Below are positions 52,773-59,973 of a DNA stretch of 64,000 nt, one piece after another. Numbering within the stretch: position 1 is the stretch's first letter; the number at the start of each line of letters is the position of its first letter. Both the position numbers and the translations under genes were made by a program. Origin of the DNA: DASVFB01 sp963815965 (GTDB lineage: Bacteria > Actinomycetota > Thermoleophilia > Gaiellales > Gaiellaceae); assembly GCA_963815965.1 (NCBI GenBank), contig CAWFIT010000002.1, positions 124,001 to 188,000 of the forward strand, written 5' to 3'. Under the pieces are notes generated by a model. It saw only the letters and a list, made by a program, of their open reading frames with translations, was not told the origin of the DNA and searched no databases.

Positions 52773-53813
52773 GTGAAACACGGCCTCAGCCTCTCAGTGC
52801 TTGTCGCGTGCGCCGCCGCCGGCGTCCTCACCGCCTACGCCTTCGCAGGCGAGAGCCCCTCGCGAACGGGCGACACGACGACGGGCGCGACGACCACGAC
52901 CATCGGCACCACGACCACCGTCGGGACGACGACCACGACCGTGCCGCAGGCGTTGCCCGAAGGTGTGACGGTCGGCGGAGTCCTCGTGGGAGGGCTCCTA
53001 CCCGCCGACGCGTCGACGCAGATTCGCGCCTACTACTCCTCGCCGCTCAAGCTCCGGCTCGGGAGGCACGTCTTCACCGCGGACCCGAACACGCTTGGGA
53101 CACCGCAGGTAGCGAAGGCGCTCGAGCGCGCGCGCACTGCGCAGCCGTTCGCGAATCTCGGCCTGGTGGTCATCGTCAAGCCGGCGCGCGTGAAGACATT
53201 CGTCGCCACCCTCGCCAAGCGAGTTGCGCAACCGCCGGTCGACGCGCGACTGCTCCTTCGCAACGTCGAGCCGTACCTGACGCGGGAGCGCCCAGGCATC
53301 TCGCTCGTGCAGCCGGCGACGGTGAAGGCGATTGCGCGGGAGCTTCGTCTCAACTCGCGCGACCCGCTCCTGCTGCGCACGAACAACACGCCTGCGAAGG
53401 TGACGCGCGCCGACTTCGGTCCGGTGATCGTCATCCGCCGCGGCTCGAACCGCCTGTACCTGTACAAGGGTGCGCGCCTGAACCGGCTCTTCCCGGTGGC
53501 GACGGGGCAGAGCGTGTACCCGACGCCGCTCGGCAGCTTCAACATCATCGTGATGTGGCGGAATCCGTGGTGGTACCCGCCGAACTCGCCGTGGGCGCAG
53601 GGCGAGAAGCCGATCCCGCCCGGGCCGAACAACCCGCTCGGTACCCGCTGGATGGGCATCTCGGCCCCGGGCGTCGGGATCCACGGGACGAACAACGACG
53701 CCTCGATCGGATACTCGGTCTCGCACGGCTGCATCCGCATGCACGTCAGCGACGCGGAATGGCTCTTCAATCATGTGGACATCGGGACGCCGGTCTTTAT
53801 CGTTTCCGCCTGA
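52773..53813 (+). CDS. L,D-transpeptidase (YkuD) with putative peptidoglycan-binding domain
   Basis: Exported cell-wall cross-linking enzyme. 346 residues from GTG: signal/anchor (SLSVLVACAAAGVLTAYAFA), Thr/Gly-rich linker (TTTTIGTTTTVGTTTTTV), a PG_binding_4-like domain with VTVGGVLVGGLLPADA (about 62-200), and YkuD at about 215-345 with the active site HGTNNDA ... SHGCIRMHVSDAEWL. Catalytic Cys and both His are present. Tyr/Trp-rich insert WRNPWWYPPNSPWA is typical of actinobacterial members. Followed by structured element copy 6. Confidence 0.93.
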   Translation: MKHGLSLSVLVACAAAGVLTAYAFAGESPSRTGDTTTGATTTTIGTTTTVGTTTTTVPQALPEGVTVGGVLVGGLLPADASTQIRAYYSSPLKLRLGRHVFTADPNTLGTPQVAKALERARTAQPFANLGLVVIVKPARVKTFVATLAKRVAQPPVDARLLLRNVEPYLTRERPGISLVQPATVKAIARELRLNSRDPLLLRTNNTPAKVTRADFGPVIVIRRGSNRLYLYKGARLNRLFPVATGQSVYPTPLGSFNIIVMWRNPWWYPPNSPWAQGEKPIPPGPNNPLGTRWMGISAPGVGIHGTNNDASIGYSVSHGCIRMHVSDAEWLFNHVDIGTPVFIVSA

Positions 53814-53975
53814 CGGCGTCGGCCAAAGTGCTGCGCACTTTGGCCGGGTAGACCGCCAGGCGCGCTTCGCGCGCGTGGCCTTCAGCGGTCATTGAAGGCG
53901 CGCGGCTTCGGCGATCGGCTGTGGGCAGCGCGGCAGAGCCGCGCTGCTGGAGAGAGGTTCCGCTTTGGGGCATCT
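53814..53975 (+). repeat. Structured 3' element, copy 6 (after L,D-transpeptidase)
   Basis: Hairpin 1 at 53820-53846 is perfect (CGGCCAAAGTGC-TGC-GCACTTTGGCCG), starting 6 nt after the stop. GGTAGACC at 53847-53854. Hairpin 2 at 53860-53874 is extended by outer GCCA/TGGC pairs. A GAAG/CTTC stem follows. Hairpin 3 at 53925-53947 is perfect. The following TAGAGT box belongs to the next gene. Confidence 0.8.
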
Positions 53976-53980
53976 AGAGT
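53975..53980 (+). promoter_or_regulatory. TAGAGT -10 box, leaderless start
   Basis: TAGAGT ends 6 nt before the GTG at 53987. It lies directly behind the structured element. Confidence 0.42.
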
Positions 53981-53986
53981 TTATTT

Positions 53987-54529
53987 GTGAGGTCGTTTCG
54001 GCTCGCTGCGCAGGCACTCTCCGTGGCGCTCGTGGTCGGGTTGCTCGGGTTGCTGATCTGGAAGGTCGCGCGGCAGATCGGATCCGACAACGTCGCGGCG
54101 GAGGTGAGCAAGGGCAAGGCGCCCGCCGCTCCGAATTTCACTCTGCCGCGCCTGGACGGTGACGGGAAGCTCAGCCTCGCTGGTTACGACGGCGAGCCCC
54201 GCGTCGTCAACTTCTGGGCGTCCTGGTGCCTGCCGTGCCGGGACGAGGCGCCGCTGCTCCAGCGCGCTGCTCGCAAGTACCGAGGCCGTCTCGTCGTCGT
54301 CGGTGTCGACTACCAGGACTTCACCGGCGACGCGCGCAAGTTCGTCCGCACGTTCGGGCTCACGTACCCGATCGGCCGCGATGCGAACGGCAGCCTGCTC
54401 GGTCGCTGGGGGGTCAGTGGCGCTCCCGAGTCGTTCTTCATAGACAGGGCGGGCAGGGTCGTCGCGCACGTCCCAGGCGCCGTGACGAAGGAGACGCTCG
54501 CCGAAGGGATCCAGAAGGCGCTTGGATGA
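53987..54529 (+). CDS. TlpA/ResA-type thiol-disulfide oxidoreductase
   Basis: Membrane-anchored thioredoxin of cytochrome c maturation. 180 residues: N-terminal membrane helix (ALSVALVVGLLGLLIWKV), then a thioredoxin-like domain with APNFTLPRLDGDG, VVNFWASWCLPCRDEAPLL (redox CLPC) and GVDYQDFTGDARKF, plus the cis-Pro segment GAPESFFIDRAG. Acts outside the membrane, reducing apocytochrome or CcmH. Its stop overlaps the ccmH start. Confidence 0.92.
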   Translation: MRSFRLAAQALSVALVVGLLGLLIWKVARQIGSDNVAAEVSKGKAPAAPNFTLPRLDGDGKLSLAGYDGEPRVVNFWASWCLPCRDEAPLLQRAARKYRGRLVVVGVDYQDFTGDARKFVRTFGLTYPIGRDANGSLLGRWGVSGAPESFFIDRAGRVVAHVPGAVTKETLAEGIQKALG

Positions 54530-54975
54530 AGCTGCTCGCCGCCTTGCTGCTCGTGCTCGTGCTCGCGCCTGTGGCCGCCGCAAGCGAGAACCACCCGACG
54601 CTCGGTGAGCTCGAGGGCGAGGTCATCTGTCCGACCTGCCACACGACGCTCGACCAGTCGAGCTCTCCGATCGCGGCACGCATGAAGCTGTTCATCGCCG
54701 CTCGCATCCGCGCAGGCGACACCAAGAGCGAGATCGAACGGAAGCTCGTCGCGCAGTTCGGGCCCGAGGTGATCGCGAAGCCGTCCAGGCACGGCTTCGA
54801 CCTCGTCGCGTGGCTCTTGCCGCTCGTCCTCCTCATCGGCGGCGCGGTCGCCGTTGCCGTCGCCGTGTGGAGATGGCGCAGCGCACCGGCGCGCGCGCCT
54901 GCGACGCCCGCCGAGCCGCTCGAGCCAGAGCTCGAGCGCCGCGTCGATGAGGAACTCGCGCGCTTCGACGCGTAG
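54526..54975 (+). CDS. ccmH: Cytochrome c-type biogenesis protein CcmH
   Basis: 149 residues: signal peptide (KLLAALLLVLVLAPVAAA), a short helical CcmH domain with the redox motif VICPTCHTTLDQSSSP, an IRAGDTKSEIERKLVAQFGPEV helix pair, and one membrane helix near 100-122. The tail is acidic. It reduces apocytochrome CXXCH before haem attachment. The canonical CcmH motif is LRCxxC; here it reads VICPTC. Lies between the TlpA-type and CcdA-type genes. Confidence 0.9.
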   Translation: MKLLAALLLVLVLAPVAAASENHPTLGELEGEVICPTCHTTLDQSSSPIAARMKLFIAARIRAGDTKSEIERKLVAQFGPEVIAKPSRHGFDLVAWLLPLVLLIGGAVAVAVAVWRWRSAPARAPATPAEPLEPELERRVDEELARFDA

Positions 54976-54980
54976 ACGTC

Positions 54981-55661
54981 TTGGCAGGCCGGATCCCGAT
55001 CGCGTTCCTCGCCGGTTTCGCGTCGTTCGTCGCACCGTGCGTGCTGCCGCTCGTTCCCGGCTACCTATCGGCCGTCTCGTCGCTCGAGGCGCGGCAGCTC
55101 GGGCGTCCAGGTGCGGCGCGCCGCGTGCTCGCGGGAAGCGTGCCGTTCGTCGCCGGCTTCACGTTTGTCTTCGTCGCTCTCGGGGTTCTGGTCAGCGCGC
55201 TGGCGGGCATCGTGGACAAGCGTGTCTTCGAGGAGATCGCCGGCTTTGTCCTCGTCGTGATCGGTCTCGCGTTCGCTCACCTGCTGCCGATACCGCAACG
55301 CCTTGTCGCGCCGGGCCTGCTCGTCGGCGCCCGCGACAGCGGCTCGAAAGTCCTGCTCGGCGGCGCGTTTGCCGTGTGCGCCGCGCCGTGCGTCAGTCCG
55401 ATTCTCGTCTCGGCGCTCGTCCTCGCCGGCAGTTCGAGCACGGTCGCGCAAGGAGCGCTACTCCTGCTTGCCTACTCCCTCGGCCTCGCGGTGCCCTTCG
55501 TGCTCGCCGGCCTCGTGTTCGTGCCCGCGATGGGATCGTTCCGCTGGCTGCGCGACCGCTTCCACTACTTCGAGATCGGCGGTGGGATCGTTCTCGTCGC
55601 GCTCGGGCTGCTCCTGTTCTTCGACCGCCTCTGGTGGCTGCGCTCGGCCTTCAACTACTAG
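54981..55661 (+). CDS. ccdA: CcdA-type thiol-disulfide membrane reductant transporter
   Basis: 226 residues from TTG 54981, six membrane helices. The two redox Cys are in SFVAPCVLPLVPGYLSAVS and CAAPCVSPILVSALV, the paired CcdA positions. It carries electrons from cytoplasmic thioredoxin to the TlpA-type and CcmH proteins. Its TAG shares CTAG with the convergent DUF309 gene. No haem lyase (CcmF/ResB) is in view. Confidence 0.92.
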   Translation: MAGRIPIAFLAGFASFVAPCVLPLVPGYLSAVSSLEARQLGRPGAARRVLAGSVPFVAGFTFVFVALGVLVSALAGIVDKRVFEEIAGFVLVVIGLAFAHLLPIPQRLVAPGLLVGARDSGSKVLLGGAFAVCAAPCVSPILVSALVLAGSSSTVAQGALLLLAYSLGLAVPFVLAGLVFVPAMGSFRWLRDRFHYFEIGGGIVLVALGLLLFFDRLWWLRSAFNY

Positions 55662-55996
55662 AGAGACGGCGGCGGCAGCTCTAGCGAGCCGGAGGCGACG
55701 ATCGCCTGGGCTCGTTCGACCTGCTCGAGCACGGAGCCGATATCCACGCCGCGATGTTTCGGCGCGAAGGGCGCGAGGCGCCGCGCCGCCTTCTCGAGCT
55801 GACGCTCACACCCTGGGCGTTTGCCGCGCCCCGCCTGGTACCACGCGACCGCGACGTGAACCAACCCCTGGAAGAAGTCACGCTCCTCGGGAGCTGCGGC
55901 TCGCCACACGAGCTCGAGCTCTTCGTGTGCGGCGAAGAAGTCTCCGTTTCGGATCAAATCGAGGCCGCTTCCGAAATGCGACCCCTGGTCGATCAT
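55658..55996 (-). CDS. DUF309-family protein
   Basis: 112 residues from ATG 55996 (a GTG at 56008 is the alternative). Family features: GLDLIRNGDFFAAHEELELVW, RDFFQGLVHVAVAWYQ and GCERQLEKAARRLAPF. Helical, of unknown function in bacteria and plastids. Convergent with ccdA, sharing four bases, and nearly touching the start of the divergent gene at 56016. Confidence 0.88.
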   Translation of the reverse strand: MIDQGSHFGSGLDLIRNGDFFAAHEELELVWRAAAPEERDFFQGLVHVAVAWYQAGRGKRPGCERQLEKAARRLAPFAPKHRGVDIGSVLEQVERAQAIVASGSLELPPPSL

Positions 55997-56015
55997 TGGA
56001 CTCGACACTAGCAGC

Positions 56016-56351
56016 GTGCCGATTTACGCTTCATTCGTGGCGACCATCCTGTTGGCGGGGGTCGACCTCTTCTTTCGAGGAAAGCTCGAGGCGGTGTTGC
56101 CAGGGCATCACTTCGTGACGGCAGACTCCGTCGCCGCACCCGATCTCGTCATCTGCGACATCGCGCGGATCGATCCGAACGATGTCGTCGATACGTATCC
56201 AGACGTGCCGATCCTGGGTTTCACGAACCACACCGACACGGCGGGATTGCGCAGCGCGCACGCAGCCGGCTTCGACCATGTCGTCGCAAAATCGGCGCTC
56301 GAGGAGCGCGCGAAGGAGCTCGTCGAGGAGCTGAACCCCTCGCTAGAGTAG
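56016..56351 (+). CDS. Receiver-like (pseudo-receiver) protein, 111 aa
   Basis: Alpha/beta protein with the shape of a receiver domain: FVATILLAGVDLFFRGKLEAV, a phosphoacceptor-like Asp in LVICDIARID, a Thr/Asn position in ILGFTNHTDTAGL and a Lys in DHVVAKSALEERA. The usual N-terminal acidic pair is missing (AGVDLFF instead of DD). It could bind a ligand or partner instead of phosphate. It sits just upstream of ferredoxin, whose promoter-like TAGAGT box overlaps its stop region. Confidence 0.65.
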   Translation: MPIYASFVATILLAGVDLFFRGKLEAVLPGHHFVTADSVAAPDLVICDIARIDPNDVVDTYPDVPILGFTNHTDTAGLRSAHAAGFDHVVAKSALEERAKELVEELNPSLE

Positions 56352-56357
56352 GCGCCC

Positions 56358-56663
56358 GTGACGTACATCATCGCGGAGCCGTGCATCGACATCAAAGATC
56401 TCTCGTGCGTCGACGTCTGCCCGGTCGACTGCATCCACCAGGCGGGGCGCATCCTGGTCATCGATCCAGAGGAGTGCATCGACTGCGGGGCGTGCGAACC
56501 GGAATGCCCGGTTGAAGCAATCTTTCCCGAGGATGCGCTGCCGGAGAAGTGGGAGCCGTTTATCAAAATCAACTACGCGTTCCAGGAAGGCTTCGACGCT
56601 GTGAACAAGCTCACCGACGAGTACGCGACGGAGCACAACGTTCAGAACGAACCAATCGCCTAA
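56358..56663 (+). CDS. fdxA: 7Fe ferredoxin
   Basis: 101 residues. Cysteines: EPCIDIKDLSCVDVCPVDC (C9, C17, C21, C25) and CIDCGACEPECP (near 41-51), the pattern of a [3Fe-4S][4Fe-4S] ferredoxin of the FdxA type. The C-terminal part has FIKINYAFQ and a Glu/Asn tail. Electron carrier; partner not known. TAGAGT is 8 nt before the GTG. A GC hairpin lies just after the stop. Confidence 0.95.
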   Translation: MTYIIAEPCIDIKDLSCVDVCPVDCIHQAGRILVIDPEECIDCGACEPECPVEAIFPEDALPEKWEPFIKINYAFQEGFDAVNKLTDEYATEHNVQNEPIA

Positions 56664-56690
56664 GGCCGCGTCGACGCCGCGGTTTACCAA
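56664..56690 (+). terminator. GC hairpin after ferredoxin gene
   Basis: CCGCG pairs with CGCGG around TCGACGC and is followed by TTTACC. Only three T residues follow, so a weak intrinsic terminator at best. Confidence 0.4.
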
Positions 56691-56719
56691 AGCACACACC
56701 TTCCGAACGCCACTCCAAA

Positions 56720-56795
56720 GTGGGCACGCGCGCGAATCGCGCATGCTCGGTTGACCTCGCGCGAAGTGCTGCGCACTTCGCGCGAAACACGTCGT
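56720..56795 (-). repeat. Partial, inverted structured element (hairpins 1 and 2 only)
   Basis: Read on the minus strand: hairpin 1 at 56784-56758 is perfect (CGCGCGAAGTGC with a 3-nt loop), then GGTCAACC (56756-56749) and hairpin 2 at 56742-56730 (GCGCG-ATT-CGCGC). Hairpin 3 is missing. No minus-strand gene is seen upstream to which it would be the 3' end. It lies in the 5' region of the histone-like gene. Confidence 0.55.
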
Positions 56796-56853
56796 CCGAC
56801 ATCTTCTTTACGCTCGTTGCACGTTTCGAGCAGGCGCACACGATGCACAACGC

Positions 56854-56882
56854 TTGCAGGAACACGTGCGCAGGCGTAAAAA
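56854..56882 (+). promoter_or_regulatory. Promoter (TTGCAG-17-TAAAAA) of the histone-like gene
   Basis: TTGCAG at 56854-56859, a 17-bp spacer and TAAAAA at 56877-56882 predict a start near 56889 and a 40-nt leader with AGGAGG at 56919-56924. Unlike most genes here, it has both -35 and a ribosome site. Confidence 0.55.
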
Positions 56883-56930
56883 CGCACTGCGTACACGAAC
56901 ATGTCTGTGCAACCGAACAGGAGGATGCAC

Positions 56931-57566
56931 ATGCCTCAGGAAAGTTGGGGCGCCCAGTCGCCTCAAGAAACACCAAGCGAGGAGCAGTCATATCCATACT
57001 CCTCGCCCGAGACGAGTTCGAGCGAGGAGCTCGACTCGCCGGAGGCGGCCGTCCCGGCAATCCCGGCAGCTGCACGTCGGCGCACGACGAAGCGATCGAC
57101 CGCCAAGCGTTCGACCGCGAAGCGTTCGACAGCCAAGCGTTCGACCGCCAAGCGTTCCACCGCCAAGCGCTCGACGGCCAAGCGCAGCACCGCTAAGCGC
57201 AGCACGGCGAAGCGGAGCACCGCAAAGCGCAGCACGGCGAAGCGCCGGACGGTCAAGCGCTCGGCGGCGAAGCGGAGCACGGCCAAGCGGAGCACCGCGA
57301 AGCGCCGCACCGCCAAGCGCTCGACGGCGAAGCGGAGCACGGCCAAGCGCAGCACCGCCAAGCGCAGCACCGCCAAGCGCAGTGCGGCCAAGCGCAGTAC
57401 CGCCAAGCGCCGGCCGGCAAAGCGGAGCACAGCCAAGCGCAGGCCGGCGAAGCGGAGCACCGCGAAGCGCAGCACGGCAAAGCGGAGCACCGCCAAGCGC
57501 TCCACAGCGAAGCGCCGGACCGTGAAGCGGTCGACGGCCAAGCGCCGCACGACACGCCGGAAGTAG
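56931..57566 (+). CDS. Histone H1-like protein with KRSTA repeats
   Basis: 211 residues from ATG 56931, 6 nt after AGGAGG. Residues 1-50 are acidic/polar (QESWGAQSPQETPSEEQSY). From about residue 53 to the end about 31 copies of a five-residue unit follow, mostly KRSTA, with variants KRRTA, KRSAA, KRRPA and KRRTV, ending KRRTTRRK. This is the basic Ala/Lys/Thr tail of eukaryotic H1 and bacterial histone-like proteins, but with Arg as well as Lys and without an HU fold. Likely nucleoid or nucleic-acid binding. The Thr/Ser of each unit could be phosphorylated. It lies before a second basic protein gene. Confidence 0.85.
   Translation: MPQESWGAQSPQETPSEEQSYPYSSPETSSSEELDSPEAAVPAIPAAARRRTTKRSTAKRSTAKRSTAKRSTAKRSTAKRSTAKRSTAKRSTAKRSTAKRSTAKRRTVKRSAAKRSTAKRSTAKRRTAKRSTAKRSTAKRSTAKRSTAKRSAAKRSTAKRRPAKRSTAKRRPAKRSTAKRSTAKRSTAKRSTAKRRTVKRSTAKRRTTRRK
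57082..57555 (+). repeat. 15-bp coding tandem repeat (about 31 units)
   Basis: Units of the type AAGCGNAGCACNGCC in head-to-tail array, each coding KRSTA or a variant. Third-codon bases vary while the protein is kept, so selection is at protein level. The opposite strand is open across the array by composition only. Confidence 0.85.
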
Positions 57567-57630
57567 CGTTTCGTCTGATTCTCAAGTGGTATTTCCCCCC
57601 GAAGCGACAAGCCAAGGGGGGAAATTCCAC

Positions 57631-57966
57631 ATGCCACAGAGAGCCTGGAGCAAGAAGCGCGAACGGCAGTACGAGCACATCAAGGACAGCGCCAAGAAGC
57701 GCGGCGCTTCGACGAAGCGGGCAAAGCAGGTCGCGGCGGCGACCGTCAACAAGGAACGGGCTCGCTCGGGAGAGGCGAGGACGGCGTCACGCTCGTCGAC
57801 GCGTGACATGTCGTCGGGCCGGCGCGGGGGACAGCGCTCGGGAACGAACATGCCGAAGGGCCGCACGAAGGAGCAGCTCTACAACGAGGCGAAGCGGCGC
57901 GGGATCAAGGGCCGCTCGCGCATGACCAAGAGCCAGTTGCGACACGCCGTGGCAGGCAAAAGCTGA
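57631..57966 (+). CDS. Small basic protein, plasmid-stabilisation/Rho-N-like family
   Basis: 111 residues from ATG 57631 behind AAGGGGGG. N-terminal QRAWSKKRERQYEHIKDSAKK, AKQVAAATVNKERARSGEA and RSSTRDMSSGRRGGQRSG are typical of small actinobacterial 'plasmid stabilisation' proteins. The C-terminal TKEQLYNEAKRRGIKGRSRM and KSQLRHAVAG form a Rho-N/SAP-like helix-extended-helix that could bind nucleic acid. No toxin or plasmid gene is nearby. Function is unknown. It follows the histone-like gene, and a strong hairpin follows it. Confidence 0.75.
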   Translation: MPQRAWSKKRERQYEHIKDSAKKRGASTKRAKQVAAATVNKERARSGEARTASRSSTRDMSSGRRGGQRSGTNMPKGRTKEQLYNEAKRRGIKGRSRMTKSQLRHAVAGKS

Positions 57967-57979
57967 TCGGAAAGCCGCC

Positions 57980-58014
57980 CTGCCGCGCGGGATGCGCAGC
58001 GTTCCGCGCGGCAG
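57980..58014 (+). terminator. 11-bp perfect hairpin; flank resembles hairpin 3 of the element
   Basis: CTGCCGCGCGG (57980-57990) pairs with CCGCGCGGCAG (58004-58014) around a 13-nt loop. Upstream AAAGCCGCCCTGCCG (57971-57985) matches the 3' half of hairpin 3 of copy 2. No T-tract. It may be a degenerate copy of the element serving as gene end. Confidence 0.45.
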
Positions 58015-58015
58015 C

Positions 58016-58021
58016 TAACCT
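58016..58021 (+). promoter_or_regulatory. TAACCT -10 box, leaderless start
   Basis: TAACCT ends 6 nt before the ATG at 58028. No ribosome site. Confidence 0.4.
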
Positions 58022-58027
58022 CCCTCG

Positions 58028-58675
58028 ATGGATCCGAACACGCTGGACCACGTCGCCTTCTGGGTCGACGAGCGAGATGCCATCGCCAACTTCGCGACAC
58101 GCCACCTCGGCATGCACGTCATCGACCGGCAGGACAACTTCACGTTGGTGGGCTCCGATGCGCGTCGCGGCAAGCTGACGCTGTTCGACGCTGAAGGACC
58201 GCGCGAGCGCGGCGCGTTCGAGCACGTGGCGCTGCGCGTCAACTCGATCGAAGGCCCCGATCGGTACGAGCTTCCCGGCGGGATCGAAGTGCGCCTCGTC
58301 GAAGCGCCGACCGAGGTCGACTACGACCTCGATCACGTCGCGCTCATCACGGCGGATCCCGCTGTCACCGCGGAGGCGTACCTCGACTACGGCTTCGCGC
58401 CGACGACGCCGAAGGACGGCGTGCCGCGCGTCGAGGTCGGCGGCGCGTACGTGGAGTTCCACGAGGGCGATCCCGGAGATCCCGAGCGTCCGCTGCTCAA
58501 CCATCTCGCCGTCCTCGTCGACTCCGCAGACGACCACAAGCGCGACGCGGAGGATGCCGGCATCGAGGTCGAGCGCTTCGTCGACGCGGCGAACACCCTC
58601 GCCGTGTTCCTCTGGGGACCGGACCGGGTTCGGATCGAGTACGTCGAGCACAAGCCCAGCTTCTCCCTGACGTGA
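58028..58675 (+). CDS. VOC-family (glyoxalase/bleomycin-resistance fold) protein
   Basis: 215 residues with two VOC half-domains: TLDHVAFWVDERDAIANFATRHLGMHV at the N-terminus and DYDLDHVALITADPAVTAEAYLDYGF. HV positions at each start and Glu near the ends (VEFHEGD; RIEYVEHK) could bind a metal. Reaction unknown; dioxygenase, glyoxalase or epimerase are all possible. Its TGA overlaps the GTG of a flavoprotein gene, so they are coupled. Confidence 0.85.
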   Translation: MDPNTLDHVAFWVDERDAIANFATRHLGMHVIDRQDNFTLVGSDARRGKLTLFDAEGPRERGAFEHVALRVNSIEGPDRYELPGGIEVRLVEAPTEVDYDLDHVALITADPAVTAEAYLDYGFAPTTPKDGVPRVEVGGAYVEFHEGDPGDPERPLLNHLAVLVDSADDHKRDAEDAGIEVERFVDAANTLAVFLWGPDRVRIEYVEHKPSFSLT

Positions 58676-59772
58676 AATTGCACGTAGCCGGGGCCGGCAT
58701 GGCCGGCCTTTGCGCAACGGCGCGTGCTCGCGAACTCGGCCTTGACGTCGTGGTCCACGAAAAAGGCGACCGGCCCGGTGGGTCGATGCTGCTCTCGTCG
58801 TGCGTCGTCTGGCGTTACCGAGACCTCGACGCTTTCCGCGCCGAGTGTCCAGGCGGCGACCCTGAGTTGCAACGGCAGGTAATCGAACGCCTCGACGAGG
58901 CAATCACGTGGCTGCGCTCGCTCGGGGCAGAGGTCGTCTGGGAGGAAACGGGTAACGAGCGCACCGTCGGCGTCCGCTTCGAGCCGCAGTCCCTGACCGA
59001 CGTGCTGGCGCGTGCCGCCGGCGACGTTCAGCTCGGCACGACGGCACCCGACGACGCCGAGCACCTCGTCCTCGCGACCGGCGGTTTCCAGGGGAATCGA
59101 GACCTCGTGCGCGAGCACATCGAGCCGGGCGGCGAGCTGCTCGTCCGCGCGAACCGCTGGAGCGAGGGCGACGGGCTCCGTCGCGCGCTCGAGCGCGGCG
59201 CCGATCTCTCCTCGGGCATGGACGAGTTCTACGGCCGCGCGATGCCGGCGCCGCCGGCCGCGGTCCCCGAGGAGCGGTTCGTCGAACTCGCGCAGCTCTA
59301 CGGGCGATACGCGCTCGTGCTCGACGACAGCGGTCATGAGTTCGCGCCCGACCCGATCTCCTGGTCGGAGACGGATCTCGTGCAGGCAATCGCTCGACGC
59401 CCGAACGCAAGTGCCTGGTACCTCGTCGATGACGACGCGCTTGACGTCGAAATCCGCGGCCGCACGGTCCGCGACATGGTCGACGCCGCGCGTGAGGCGG
59501 GCGGGGAGGTGCTGCTGCCGAAGGAGCTCGGGATCGAGCTTCCGGATGCCTACACCCACGCGGTGCACGTCGTCGCCGGGATCACGCACACGATCGGCGG
59601 CCTGCGCATCGACCCGCAGGCGCGCGTACTGCGCCGCGACGGCACGCCGATCGAGGGCGTCTACGCCGCAGGCGCCGATGCGGGCGGCATCTCCACAGGC
59701 GGTTACGCGAGCGGGCTCGCGTCAGCTCTCGTCTTCGGCCGGATCGCTGCGGAGACGGCCGCTGCCGGTTAG
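58672..59772 (+). CDS. FAD-binding oxidoreductase (fumarate-reductase/ketosteroid-dehydrogenase type)
   Basis: 366 residues. N-terminal FAD dinucleotide motif VAGAGMAGLCATARA and EKGDRPGGSMLLS. Middle LVLATGGFQGN is typical of FAD_binding_2 enzymes. The end has GITHTIGGLRIDPQARVLR and VYAAGADAGGISTGGYASGLA, the C-terminal FAD segment. It is shorter than usual (450-550 aa) and the substrate-capping domain is small. Substrate unknown; the coupled VOC gene suggests one catabolic step pair. It ends on TTAG, sharing four bases with the convergent small gene. Confidence 0.88.
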   Translation: MKLHVAGAGMAGLCATARARELGLDVVVHEKGDRPGGSMLLSSCVVWRYRDLDAFRAECPGGDPELQRQVIERLDEAITWLRSLGAEVVWEETGNERTVGVRFEPQSLTDVLARAAGDVQLGTTAPDDAEHLVLATGGFQGNRDLVREHIEPGGELLVRANRWSEGDGLRRALERGADLSSGMDEFYGRAMPAPPAAVPEERFVELAQLYGRYALVLDDSGHEFAPDPISWSETDLVQAIARRPNASAWYLVDDDALDVEIRGRTVRDMVDAAREAGGEVLLPKELGIELPDAYTHAVHVVAGITHTIGGLRIDPQARVLRRDGTPIEGVYAAGADAGGISTGGYASGLASALVFGRIAAETAAAG

Positions 59773-59957
59773 GCCTGGAGGTAGGCGCAGGGGCGGTTGT
59801 CGCCCGGGAGCGGCGAAGGCGCGACCTTGAAGACGGTCCAGCGCTTGCCGTTGGACTCGACGGTCGAGCCCACGCTCGGAAGCTCGCCGCGCTCCTCGTG
59901 AAGCTCGTAGCCTGCGGGCGTCCAGACGAACGCCAGGTAGTTCTGCTCGTCACTCAT
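59769..59957 (-). CDS. Hypothetical small protein (62 aa)
   Basis: 62 residues: SDEQNYLAFVWTPAGYELHE, then LPSVGSTVESNGKRWTVFKVAP and PCAYLQA. All-beta appearance with an SH3-like run of strands. Family unknown. The sequence reads as a genuine conserved-looking protein and is bounded by genes on both sides. Confidence 0.6.
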   Translation of the reverse strand: MSDEQNYLAFVWTPAGYELHEERGELPSVGSTVESNGKRWTVFKVAPSPLPGDNRPCAYLQA

Positions 59958-59973
59958 CGGGCCGGGGCGGATG

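Noticed and set aside
57082..57555. Tandem array considered as a CRISPR or other non-coding repeat
   Set aside because: Units are contiguous, 15 bp and in frame, with changes mainly at third codon positions; there are no spacers and no cas genes.
56963..57637. Minus-strand frame across the KRSTA array (leucine/arginine/phenylalanine repeat)
   Set aside because: It is the reverse complement of the tandem repeat and has no start signal; the plus strand has promoter and ribosome site.
57631..57966. Toxin-antitoxin or plasmid maintenance system suggested by the protein family name
   Set aside because: No partner toxin, replication or partition gene is near; the name reflects database wording, not evidence.
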